A stretch of 64,000 nt of DNA, from assembly GCF_964204645.1 (NCBI RefSeq), contig NC_134025.1, forward strand, positions 26,194,001 through 26,258,000. Direction: 5' to 3'. This stretch comes from Tubulanus polymorphus (Eukaryota > Nemertea > Palaeonemertea > Tubulaniformes > Tubulanidae). The position numbers and the translations under genes are program-made. Positions 20,889 through 33,052 of this stretch are shown here, piece after piece (the first letter of the stretch is position 1; every line of letters starts with the position of its first letter). Under the pieces are notes generated by a model that ran no database searches, had not been told where the DNA came from, and saw only the letters and a program-made list of their open reading frames with translations.

Positions 20889-23800
20889 CTACTTAAGCTT
20901 CAAAAATTCTTCCAAAGTTTCATCTTCCACTGCCGTCTCAAATTGTTGATAATCCTGAAAGCAATTAATAGTTAAGGCGGATATTCCTATGATGATTGAT
21001 ACTACTACCGGTATACTATACTATAACTTACGCCACAATACTGATCCCCATTCGCAATTTGAGGAGGGAGAGCCTTGGGATCACCAGCTATTTCTCTCAT
21101 TCTCGTTTTTTCATCTGTATTTGCAGAAATATCAACCTTTTCATATTGAATCTTTTTACCATCTAATATCATCTCGATTCTCTGCTGATGTTTTTTGATC
21201 TATCATCATAAGAAATAAATGAAAATTGTGCATCAATTCTATCATTTGCTTTACCCATACTCATTATTTATATAAATTCCAACAATAAATGCATTAATAA
21301 ATTGATTATAGACGGACGCCGGGCGCCGAAGGCGCCCGGAGGACGTCCCTTTGGTAAACGCGTATATGTGGATACTACGAAGTGTCTTCTTAACCGATTC
21401 TGACTAGCTGACAAAGTCAGAAAAAAATGACGTCACTTGACGTCCGGTTTGAAGTTCATGGGGAAATCGGAAGTAGAATTACGTCACGCTAAAATCCGGC
21501 AGCCCATTAACTAAAATAAGGCAATTTATGGATCGGGTTATTTCAGAATTTATTTATTTCATGAAATTTCGAACAAGATTGGGTCGATGAATAGTTAAAC
21601 AATGAACCGCGTTGATCGAACGAGTTCGAAAATAGCTGAAATCCCCTTAGCAACGGGAGCGAATTCGATAAACAAACCACGCGCCGGCGCCCGGTTCAGT
21701 TATCATCGCAGGTTCGAATCCCGGAGAATTACGCTCTCGCGCGCGTGCGACAGTCAACCCCAGCCGCAGCGCTGAAATATTTAATCATTTATCAAATTTA
21801 ATGACCCTAAAACTGCGATGAGTCGTGTTGTCACGATTTGCTTAACATTTCAAGGCAGCGCGGGGGATCGGCGGCACGGCCGACATCGCGGTCGTCAAAA
21901 ACATTAGTCTTCGCCCCTTCTTTCACCAAATAAGGAATTCGGTACCGCTGGCCACGTGCACTATTAACTTTGAGCCGTAGATTCCCGGATCTCGACATTA
22001 CCGGAGGATTAGAAACAAATAAATATTTTTCGCGAGAGAAATCAATTTTTGTATTGACATTTGAATTTTACTGCTGATAATTAATTCAATTTGACTTTCT
22101 GGCAGAAAAAAATTATGCGATCGATGCGTTTCAATGTGTCTTCCTTTACTTTTCGAATGGAGCTAATCTCTAAATTAACACCAGGTCAAATTCTTCAATC
22201 TTGCAAACCGTCTCAGTTTCACCATAATGTCGGTGTTTTTACATTTCGGGTATTACAAAGTATGGTTTATAAACCATTGAAAAATTCCTGATACAAATCG
22301 AAATAGTAATCTTTTTAGCAGTGGTAAACCGACCTACCCCGGGTAGCCAAAGACCATTATTTGTTTAGTTAAGAAATTGGTCAAGTTATTTTCATAGAAA
22401 ATTGAATTTCATTTGATCTACAGATGCAATGAACAGGTTCATTACAATTTTCCTAATCAAAATATAAGCCAAAATTTTTAATAACCAGAAATTAATCGAA
22501 CCTTAAAGTTGAAGTTTCATCTTTCTTTCCCCCACCACTTAACTAAATGGCATTAGTTTTCATTTTTCCAAGCTTAACAGTAAGAATTGATTTAATTTCT
22601 TCAATAATTTAATGCTCGGGGCCCAAATCTACAGAACAATTTCAACGTCGAAATAAAATTGATAGACTTTAAGACTTAGTAAGAGTTTCTTTCCAGTTTC
22701 ATTGACAACAATTAATTTTCTCGGTGTTTTAGTCACTGACATTATTTTGTATGGAAGACCTCAGACGACATACGAGATATGAGATATAACATACGAGATA
22801 TGAGATGCAACATACGAGATACGACATATGACATACGAGGTACGACTTATTTACAGTACGGGTGTCCGTCCGCTAGCGCCACCGCAGTGTATGTTTTTTC
22901 AATATTTACTGCATATAAATCGTTTAACATGGTGACGCGTACAGTCATCGTCAATTATATGAAAACCAACATAGTCAACATTTTATTCAAACCAGAAATA
23001 GATTTCTTTTGGATAATGGACACCTGGACCGGACACAACGATTAGGCCATACTGTGAACACCCTGGACTAGGCGCGCCGGCCGTTCCTCTCCCGCGGGCG
23101 ACGAAAGGTTTTTCAAATCACAAAACTAAAAAGATATCAAACTGTTCAAGTTCATAATATTATGCTATTTCTTGTCTTCCTTTGGTCTGAAAACGGCCTG
23201 GTGTTCAGGAGCCGGGGTTCCGGTTACTCACTGCCTGCAGAAAAAATAACTACTGTTCACCGCCCGCCGTAACCGCCGGCTTTTCTGCATCAGAAATCAA
23301 AATTCTAAATCCGCAGCCGGAAATCCCGGCTCCCTTGTACCCCTCCTCAGCTGTTTGACACCCCTGCCTGAGTTCTTGAATCCCAAACAACCAGGGAACC
23401 CGTATATCGCCCTGGTATCCAGATTAAGAACTCCCGTGCACTCTCTCAAGGTGTGAAATCCCCAGCTAAATTCCATCCCTATCGAGCTACCGGGGCAGAC
23501 TGGTGAGTCCACTAGACCAGCCGTTGAGAGTCGAGACTGGCCAGTTTTCGCTAACCGTCAGGGCAGTATGCGGCACTGTCTTTCTGAAGCCATAGTCTGG
23601 GGTCCTCCCCTGAAAATTTGTTCAATTTAGGTACTTGTGTATTCTGAGGGCTTTTTGGCTATCTTTTTTTCTGACATCTTTCATGAAAAGGGCCAATGGC
23701 TGAATCTGTTACATATTATAGGCTATACCAAAGCTTTTGACGAAAGACCAACGATATGATAGGGTCAAATTATACTGATAATAAACATTGTTATTGAATT

Positions 23801-23928
23801 TGAATTCAACATTCTTGACTGTGTTGGGACCTCAATTCATACAATCAAACTGAGATATTGCGATAACCAAACCATTAACTTACTTCTTGATTTGACGAGA
23901 CGGTCGAAAAATACAAAACAATGCCCAT
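20889..23928 (-). CDS. SH3BGRL3: SH3 domain-binding glutamate-rich-like protein 3 (thioredoxin-fold)
   Basis: Three exons on the minus strand, 23928-23884, 21199-21032 and 20954-20889, join in phase 0 and encode 92 residues (human SH3BGRL3 has 93). The protein starts MGIVLYFSTVSSNQE, continues IKKHQQRIEMILDGKKIQYE and VDIS, then REIAGDPKALPPQIANGDQY, and ends with an acidic TAVEDETLEEFLKLK. The PPQI...GDQYCGDY block and the FLKL end are diagnostic for SH3BGRL3. The family has a glutaredoxin/thioredoxin fold without the CxxC active site, and none is seen here. It is a small cytosolic protein linked to cytoskeletal and signalling partners. The 2.7-kb first intron carries repeat-like sequence. 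The start codon gives the first beta-strand at the family's usual length, so I consider the gene complete. Confidence 0.9.
21313..21353. repeat. GC-rich hairpin in the SH3BGRL3 intron
   Basis: CGGGCGCC GAA GGCGCCCG forms a perfect 8-bp stem with a 3-nt loop, flanked by ACGGACGC and AGGACGTCC. It stands out in an AT-rich intron and is followed by roughly 0.6 kb of unusually GC- and CpG-rich DNA, including a GGTTCGAATCC B-box match at 21713. This suggests an inserted repeat. Confidence 0.55.
22765..22847. repeat. Minisatellite-like tandem repeat, CATACGAGATATGAGAT unit
   Basis: About four imperfect copies of a unit near 22 bp (CATACGAGATATGAGATATA and variants, degenerating to CATACGAGGTACGAC) lie head to tail in the first intron of SH3BGRL3. 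Confidence 0.65.
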
Positions 23929-24352
23929 CTTGCGTTAGTTGAATGATGTAGGCCTAGTACCACAATAAACCCAAATGGTAACTTGAGTCTTGACAGTCAG
24001 TGGTGACTCCAGATTTATTCAAAGGCAGCACGGACAGCCTGTATATGAATTCAAATTCAGTTTATTGATACAATTTATATTTTAACGTATGGCACGCAAT
24101 ATTATCGTGTTGAGTTGAGCGTCAACAACTGTCAACGGGCCCAGTGTAACGTGCAGTGTCGTATTGGTTTTGCCGTTGATATAATCGCATAAATAAAAGC
24201 CTCCTCGAGACCAGTTGGTGGGCTTGGTTGGGGGTGAAAGAACGAATAAAACAGGAGTATCATAAAAAGCCCCCGGAACTCTTAAATCGATTTAATTTCT
24301 TTCAGTTTATCTTACGATTTAGGGGGCCTCAATCCAGGCAACCTCACGCACA

Positions 24353-24518
24353 GGGGCTCGTATCAGAGTTGTAGGTAATGTAAAAACGATGATAATCTGT
24401 TAATCAAATGTATATAGTAGTTATTTTATATATACTATTACTATAGACATTCAGGATTAACTAATAATATTAGATTATCGGCGTTGGCATTACCTACTAC
24501 AACTCTGATACGAGCCCC
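24353..24518. repeat. MITE-like hairpin, about 166 bp
   Basis: The left arm starts GGGGCTCGTATCAGAGTTGT and the right arm is its inverse ending ACTCTGATACGAGCCCC; pairing continues through AGGTAATG/CATTACCT. Direct copies of ACCTCACG lie at 24341-24348 and 24522-24529, a possible target-site duplication. Confidence 0.78.
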
Positions 24519-25089
24519 TTGACCTCACGGATGACATTTATTCTCATACAACAATTATACAAAATGCCAAGAGTACTCGAGGAATTAATGTAAGCTCCTC
24601 ACGTGGACTTTCAAAAACAACTAGTAGTCCAACCACGCAGAGAATTATGGAATCGGGAACTGCTGTGAATATTCCCGGAGTCACCCCTCTTAGGGTTGAG
24701 GATAGTTCCGATCAAAACGACGAACCCGGAAATGAAATTCATGTATTTTAATTCATAATTTTTTTCAAGGTATTTAAATTCTATGAGTATATTCAATACA
24801 CGTTATAGTACCGTAGCAAATGCTTGTGCACCAGTCGTTTCTAGAATATTTCAAGGGATGCTGGTAATTTTTGTGTTTTTGCATAACGTTTTATTAGTCT
24901 GTGTTTTCTCCGTTTTTAACACACAAATATTTAAGTCTCTGATTTAAGACGAGCTTCACTTATGGCTAGGTACTAGATCTAAGGTGTAGGTCTATAACCT
25001 AGCCATTCTTCCCAAAAAGGGAATCCCATGAAATGGTGTGGTATTCGGGACCAGTCCAGGGCAGCAGTAAACACGAGTCAGGAGGGCCT

Positions 25090-25210
25090 TGTGTGATGCA
25101 AAAAGTTTTTGTCCCCAGACCCCAGTGTCCTGGAATGGAAGACTTTACTAATATAGCCCATATAAAAAAGACACTAGGTTGCTGGGGTCAAAAACTTTTT
25201 GCATTAGACC
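25090..25210. repeat. MITE-like hairpin, about 120 bp
   Basis: The left arm TGATGCAAAAAGTTTTTG followed by TCCCCAG is matched in reverse by CTGGGGTCAAAAACTTTTTG followed by CATTAGACC. The open frame that crosses it is a by-product of the repeat. Confidence 0.72.
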
Positions 25211-25744
25211 CCTATGGACTCAAAGCTGGACCATCTGATTTATTGTTTATTTTTGCCAAAATTTTTGACCTCAACTAGGTTACATTCCTCATTATAAACT
25301 CCTTTCAAAATATGTCAGTACTCCTGTCCCCATAACCTAATGTGCAGTGATTCATGTATTATCTTGCTGCGTTTTTATTTGACGTACCGACATATCATTT
25401 TAGACTGAAGGAAGGTGGTAAGGACCACCCGGAATAGTTCTATAGGCCTATTTTCATGAACTTTTTAGTCATTCAATTAGGCCTAGGCCTATTATGGAAT
25501 CTACGTTCATTGTTTCATCATGGAGACTGTGATCAACTGATTCATTGCCAGTCAGGCTTGGCCTGGGGGCACTGGGGCCTCTGACACAAATTAATTGATC
25601 TCACCTAGTATTCAAACTAGGTACCGTACAAAAAATATTTTTTCATAACATAGGCCTACCTGGGACAATTTGTAACACAAATTGATTTTCGTAAAAGTAG
25701 GTTTCAGACAGAATTACAGGCCTATTTAGGCATCACTTCATATA

Positions 25745-25859
25745 CTGGGTCCAGTTCCACAGTTCTGAGTTAAGATCTAACTCTGAGTTAATCAAATAAA
25801 TGAACTAACCTTTTTAACCCAGAGTTAACTCTAACTCAGAACTGTGGAACCGGGTCCAG
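25745..25859. repeat. MITE-like hairpin, family copy 2
   Basis: The arms CTGGGTCCAGTTCCACAGTT and AACTGTGGAACCGGGTCCAG, with inverted inner blocks CTGAGTTAA/TTAACTC, match the element at 14529-14625 in both ends and inner motifs. Confidence 0.8.
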
Positions 25860-28800
25860 CCTGTTACAATTTCATTTTTCACTCTTTCATGAGCTATTGT
25901 GCTTTATCTTTTAAAATTGATTGTGCCGGTATCTGATTTTACCATTCTTATCTAGAAATCTGATTGCGTAAATAATAGGATCAAATATTATAAAAGTGCG
26001 TACTTCTGCTTTTTTAGGTTAAACCTAAATATAAATCTGTTGAGTCAAGTTTAGTGTTTTTCATTTCAAACTCAAGAGATCTCTACAGTATGGAATTCTG
26101 ACCAAAAGATTTTCTCAAGTCGATTCTTTAAACTGGGATTTTTTCATTCATATAATCAGTGACATCATAGCATCAGCACAAATGGATATTTAATTTGAAG
26201 GACTGACTTTGACCTTGAAATATCAATTCAATATCGTGGACAGTAAGGCTTCATCTCCTTGGTGACAGAGAATTAAACAAAATTTCTAAATAGATGGAGC
26301 TGTGAGGCATTGATTTTATTATCATAATGAAAGCATTTGTATCACATGACAGCATCACTTGGTCGTCGCTGACGACGACGTATAGATTCTGATGTAGCTG
26401 TATTGATTTTCTTGGCGTTCTGCTGTGGTAATCAGTGGATGTTAATCAGCTGTATTCATCGAGGTAGGTACAACAAAAATCTTGTTTCTTCACTGACTTT
26501 TTTCAGTAGGCATGTTATTAGAAAACGTAGTTTGAATTGACTAAAACTGCAAAATGATAAGTTGCTTATGAATTCGATATAATTGTTACTGGGCTTAGAT
26601 ATACTCATTTTGCAAGCAGAAATCCATGGTGGGTATAGTATTGATGCCTATACCATATGGACATTGATGATTTCAGCCATGGTCAAAGGTTCGTGTATGT
26701 TGTAGCATTTGCAATTATTGTTATATGGTTCTTTATAAAATTGTTGCAGTGATATCCAGGGTTGAAAACAGTGGATAAGTAGTCATTCAAAATGCATTTC
26801 ATCACTGCGTTCAATTTTACATGAATGTCTTTTTTCATTGTCATTCGTTGCAGGAAAATGAATCGGGCACCTGGGATTTTTAGTATTCGAAACGTTTAAA
26901 ACGATTTTCATGAGCCATGATTTAAAATTCAAATCGTTTGAATCGAAATAAGATATTCTGGTTTTGATGGTACAAATAATAGCCAAACTAATCTAACTAT
27001 GATGCTGGCATTCAGTTCTATCTAAGGTTTATGAAAATAGATGAAACATTTGTAACTGATATTTCAATGAAATTCCCTTATATTCATAAGCCTATATACC
27101 AGGAACTTTTATAGAAATTGCTAATATTAATATTCCATTTAAAACGTTATACCAGATATGTTATTGGCTATTTGTATGTATTTACCGAATACGAAGCTGC
27201 AATGAATGAAGCTATTCTATATGATGAATTGTCGTGTCACTGGCACTGTATGAAATTTTAATTCGTCGTTAATTATTATTCACTTGATGAATATGGCCTG
27301 GAAGTGGGCTGTATCTGTTGAGTGCGTGTATGTGTGTCTATATATGATGAATATGTCTGGCTGCCAATATTGCTGTCGCTAGTCCTCATCATCAGCTTCA
27401 GAAATCAATCCGTCTAGAAGCCTTTGACAAATTAATCATCCACGTATTATTAATTATCATATGTTCACATTCTTATAAGCTGGTAATATTTACCTCGGAT
27501 TGATCTAAATCGCTGGACAGAGATCGTGTAAACCATCGAATAAATTATCCCTTGATCATAATTATATGCGTAGGCTATCAATGAAGTACAGATACAATTT
27601 CTTTGCAAAGGTCAATTTTTTTTACTAAGAATGTTATTCAAGACATCCAATTAGATTTTTAGAAAAGAATTCAAATTTGGATGCAGAGTTATTTTGCTTT
27701 GAAGGATTTGTCTTCATGAGAGGTTCTTCATTTAAACTTTATTGATCTGTAATGAATATGGTGGCCTGGGGATGCAGTTTTGAATTTCATAATAGATATT
27801 TTGCGGAGGGGTGAATTTTCATTAGGTTTTATTTTCATTCGTATTTTATGTTAGTGATATTTATGGATATACAGGTGCACGATACTCTCAAATTACGTTT
27901 CCAAAAACAGTAGTGTTTTCCATCGATGTATAATGGTATGAATACATGTTTTGACTAAAAATGTTCGTATGAAAATATCAGATCAATTTGTGAATATATG
28001 AGACTAAGAATAAGGCTTTGAGTCCAAGTCAAATGCAAGCTTCATCATATCAGTAAGATCTAAGTGTGGGTTGGACAACTGTTAAAATCTTTCTTTGTGC
28101 CGACTTATAGACAGAAGCTGTAAGACAGCTGATCTCTCTGGGAGTAATTCGATTTCCAGCACGAAACAAGTCAGCAGCGGTTCAAGCGAAAGTTATCTTA
28201 GCATGTTTGCATTCGCAGCGAGATGTATCGCCAACTGGTAGTGCGCAGGGACTATTGTCGCATTGGTTCGATATTCATTATTCAAATTTTTTCATACCAA
28301 ACCTGTGTTACAAGTCCCTGTGTGCAACACCATTTAATGTTGTTTCCCGCTTCAAAACCTGATAAGCCGTCTCTTACTTTCAAATCATAAGGAACTTTGA
28401 ATTACATGTAGTACAGATTTTTTCAAGAAAAAAATGGGATGGCAATAGGAAAGAAAACAAAAATTTTTTTTTTTTTATAATAGGCGTTTTTAAAGTCCAA
28501 GTAATACTGGAGCCATACTCCAAGTAATTAGAAAAAGGCATTTGAACGATTTGTATCCCATATAGCAGTTCAAAAGAAAATACATATATAATGACCTAAG
28601 CATGTTGTATTTAGATCAAATCTCCATGCTGGTTGAATTTTATAAAAGTTTTTTTGTAAAAACATATTTATCGCCTGAAACATTGCCTTTCATAAAGTTA
28701 CAAAAGAAAATAGAAGTTACATGTTTAATGCACAAGGAGCGTTAAGCTCTTTTTAAGTAACATACAATTTAACTATTAATTTACTCCAAATTTTGATATG

Positions 28801-29844
28801 AAAACCTGAATGAAACTTTTAACAATATATGTCTAACATCAAAAACCATAAATGCCATCGATGACTGGCTGTTGTTTTGGTGTAAATGTTACCATGGTAA
28901 CCGCAGAGACCCAAGAGTCGTTAGCAATAAAGTTACTCGTAGATTTTCCAATTCCGTATTCAGTACTGATCTACCTGTTGCATGTGTTGCAATATGTCCT
29001 GGTATCATAATTTGAGGAACTAGAAAAAAAATCTGCAGTTGATTGTTCCAACTGACGTTAATTTTATCTTGTCATTTAATGATTACTCCAAGGTTTTATG
29101 AAATTAGAAGCTCCATGAAAGAGGAATGTACAGGTCATATTCGGCTGTAGACCATGATGGATATTTAGAAATAATTTTTGGCCCGTCCTCAAAAATCGTT
29201 CATTGTTTCAAAGTTCTAAAAGTGGGAATGTAAAGGCAAATCACTGAATCGATTATTGAGAAATTATTTTTTCACTGTCAAATTGATTCATATTTAGCTG
29301 ACAAGTTTTTCTCCATCTTTATACAAATTTTTCTTTAATCAACGTAGTTCTATTGGAAGCGTTTTTAATGATTATAAGAAAGTGAGCTCGTTTTTAATCG
29401 TTTTTTGTTTGTGAATTTTGGGATCCACCCATGTATTGAATTATCTGTCATTCCGTTTGAAATTAATGCTATGAACAAGTCACAGGTGGTGGTGTATAAT
29501 ACATGTACATAAATGCCTGGTGACTGGAAGCAGGATAATAATATTCCCAGGTTCGGTTTTTGATCAATGGATTATTTATTCCATGAGCTTAACCCGCATT
29601 CAAATATATTGCATAACACTAAAAACAGCAAATAAATGTTATTTCCAGTTACGGATTAGAGTCAGTTTGTGGTGTGTGCATTGTATGTTATGCAGAAATT
29701 ATAACGCCATTTCAATTTGTTTTGTCCCCGGAGACCTACGACTATCGGTCGCTGTTGTTGATTTTTTACTCAGTTTATTCATCTATTCGCTAGTTCTATG
29801 TATCATATGTTTCTGACATCGAGTGTATGTCTATATTTTACAGG

Positions 29845-29948
29845 AATTATGAACTGGTTAAGTCTGGTGGTTGAACCCTAAAGAAGTGTTACACCAGTAG
29901 ACTAACAACAGCAGCAGCAGCTACAGCAGCAGCGACAGCAGCACCATC
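29845..29948 (+). other. VPS13 5' UTR segment with interrupted CAG tract
   Basis: An acceptor (TATATTTTACAG) ends at 29844. The leader from there to the start codon carries an interrupted CAG run at about 29907-29945 (CAGCAGCAGCAGCTACAGCA and on). The start codon context ATCATGG has A at -3 and G at +4, a good Kozak match. Confidence 0.55.
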
Positions 29949-32900
29949 ATGGTGTTTGAAAGCTTAGTGGCTGACTTGTTGAATCGCTACTTGGGCAAAT
30001 ATATCCAGAATTTGAACACAGAGAATCTAGATGTTGGCATATTCAGCGGTAAGTTCAACGGTTTAATCAGTTATAGCATGGACTCTAAAAAAGTCCATGC
30101 AAATTGCAAGATATTCCTTCCAAACCAGTTTTGATAGAAAACAGGATGCACATGAAAATTTGTGTAAAATCAAGAGGGGAAATTATTAGTGACTTGGCAA
30201 TTGGTTATTCTGTGTGGGTACAAACTGCAGGGGTCTAGTCTTAGAATATTAGTTCCTTAGGATCCGTCATCATGAAATTACTTTCAAACTGACACCTCAA
30301 GGTGAATATGATGCTGCTATGATATACACATGTACAATGTTTGGAAAATACGAAACTGGATTATATGCCTTTGTGGAGGGTGAAACTGCCCTAGACATTT
30401 TTCCTCCATTGTTCTTTCAGCGTGATGATGAATAATGATTCCACTATCTCACAGGCGGAATCAATGCGAAATTACTGTTTTGTTAATATCATTTTGATTT
30501 ATTCGCTTTATTTATTGCCTGAACATTCGTTGCAAGGATTATTTCCTCCTATATTCCGCTTTCAATGAATTTGCTGTATGTCGACATATAGACTCGGTTG
30601 AGATAAATTGATGATAGTATTATATCGACTGCCAACAGAAGCGATACGTGGAATTAGAATTAAATTTACCAGCGCAGGAGACATTATCAAGTCTATAGAA
30701 TACTGGTTATCTGACTTCATCTGCAAATGTTTTACATTAGTCGACTCCACAATGAGAGTGATATGTAGAATTTGAATTAAATTCACCTGCAGGAGCCATT
30801 ATCAATTTCATCGTATTCTGGTTGTCTGACTTCATCGACAAATGTTTTACCATTAGTCGGTATAATATATGAAAAGAAATTCATAATTCATTATAATCAT
30901 GTTTGCGATTTAGCCCTCTTCATCAACGCTCGGAGTGGATTTATTTCTGTCCCGGTATTATTGATTATATGTTATTATTACTTAATAAATGTACTACACG
31001 GCTCTCCTCGAGTCAGACTGTTAATATACAGCTGCGAGGAATAAAGAAAAATGAAAATCGGCTTTTAATTAAATAAAGCTTAATTCAATACTCACAATTG
31101 AATACTCTGTTACTCAACGAATCTCACGTTGTAATTAGTTTCCGCTAGACGTTCTTCTGTCGTTCGTACCCTGTGGATAAATCTTACTTTTTATGCCTTG
31201 TAAATGCCATAAGTCACCACGCTGGCAGTTCGACACTAGCTGGCGGTATTTTGACATTTTCAGCGAAATTACTGTGAAAGCCTATCTATCAAAGCGCCGT
31301 AGACTTATTATTTTTCAATTTACTTTCATTATTTCGCGTGAAAATCTCTGAGACTGAACTCGCTGAAAAACGTTGAATAATGAAAATGCGACTAAGAGTT
31401 GACATTCGTTTAGACTAACATTTATATTGATGAGTTTCAATTGTTCATTTTAGGACAAGTTGAACTTTCACATCTTCAGTTAAAACCTGAGGCATTGGTA
31501 AGTCATGAATCGATACTGTAATGATACATGCCTGACAAAATAAATCCCTGACATTTTGAATTATGTTCGATTTTGTTCATATTGCAGTTTGAACTCGATT
31601 TACCAATTGAAGTTAAAGCTGGTTATGTCGGTAAGTAATTGAAAAGTCATTCATTTCTGCATCGACGCAGATAACTGTCACTTCCTTATAAGGAGTTAGC
31701 ATCCCCGAGGACCCACCTACATAGAATCAATATTTCATTGCTGCAAAGACACATTTTATTATCATGGTGTGGTCACGATTGTTAATCAGATTTGACGTAG
31801 ATATCGATCTTTGCAACGAATACTGGCGCTTGTTTTCTTTAACGCTTGTATTCATCGTGAAAAAAGTACTCATGCCTCCTCGATCATCTTCCTGATAATT
31901 TTCGGATACATCTACGTAGTGTAAAGGCTTATTTATAGAATGATCGTGACAATTCTCTCGTAGTGTGACATTTATGATGACCTGTGGTGCTGAGGCCATC
32001 AGAAGACATACTGAAATATACCCTTATAGCCTTATCATGCCTTTCATAGAATAGGTGAAACTGAAGTCAAGCAAATGATGATATCAATAATTTATTAATC
32101 TCTTGTTGCGTTATGAGTGGATGATATTTCAAATACCTGGTATCAGTGAGCACATTGATGTGATATAAGAACAAATGTTTCAAATGTCAGGACAGTCACT
32201 CTGAGAATGCATGTTCATCTCGAAAATCATCAGTGAATATCATAATAATCAGGGTTTAAGTTACAAATATGGACTGTTAACTATAACATCTGATTTTCAA
32301 AATTCACATCAGGTTCAGCTTTTAGTTTCTCCCTGTAAAACACGATAAGCCATTAGAAGCATATTCTAATGGCTTGTGATTAATTATCAGAACTTTGAAA
32401 TTCAATTTAATCGCTAATCATGGTATGGGCTTTTGATTGGTAATTAGTCTAAAAGCGACATATGGATGTTGAAAGACAGGGTATCTTGATGTATAAGATT
32501 GATAGATGTTTAATATATACCCTACTGCTATATATCAAGAAGCTGATTTTCCTTCTGGGCAGGATTTTTTTTTCAAGTTCGACCATCCTCAGCTGGTTTG
32601 TAGTGTGGGTTAGATTCTAACCAGATGGTTTTTATATGGTCAGTCGTCTTGCCCCTTGGTAGACGATGTATGGTGGTGATTCATTGTAATTGCCATTCGC
32701 AAAGCGTTTCATATCACTGCCTGCCTGTCTCCGTGGATGATTGATAAGATAAACACGGGCTTGTCTTTGGCATTAAGATTGTGCGACAGAGTATCATCGA
32801 GCTATTAACCTTGCAGTGAGCAATAAGCAATACCGTAACTGTTATTTTCCCGCTTTTTAGGTAAGATCAAAGTGAATATACCGTGGACAAGTTTATACAC

Positions 32901-33052
32901 TTTACCAGTTATTGCTACATTGGATGATGTATATATCCTCGCCGGGCCGGTGTCCGATCGAAAATATGAAGGTGCCGAACAAGAGAAAGCATTCCTTAAT
33001 GCCATAAAGCGTCAAAAACTCGCGAAGTTAGAAAACCCATCATTAGGAAATG
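29949..33052 (+). other. VPS13: VPS13 domain: N-terminal chorein region (first four coding exons)
   Basis: Exons at 29949-30048 (ends phase 1), about 31454-31498, 31588-31630 and 32861-33052. They give the chorein-N lipid-entry end of the groove: [45 protein letters not shown] and a following charged helix ([18 protein letters not shown]). This matches the N-terminal block shared by VPS13 and ATG2, which docks on the ER in characterised proteins. Confidence 0.88.

Larger units (their letters stand above)
23929..29844. other. Divergent spacer between SH3BGRL3 and VPS13, rich in hairpin elements
   Basis: No protein-coding exon is recognised. Three hairpin elements are listed separately. The spacer must contain promoters for SH3BGRL3 (minus) and VPS13 (plus). 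A possible non-coding first exon of VPS13 ends at about 26462 with a donor (ATTCATCGAG|GTAGGT), but this rests only on the splice-site match. The 26.5-29.8 kb part is plain AT-rich DNA in which I see nothing specific. Confidence 0.35.

Noticed and set aside
25033-25278. 81-codon plus-strand frame
   Set aside because: It spans a hairpin element whose two arms account for much of the frame; no protein similarity.
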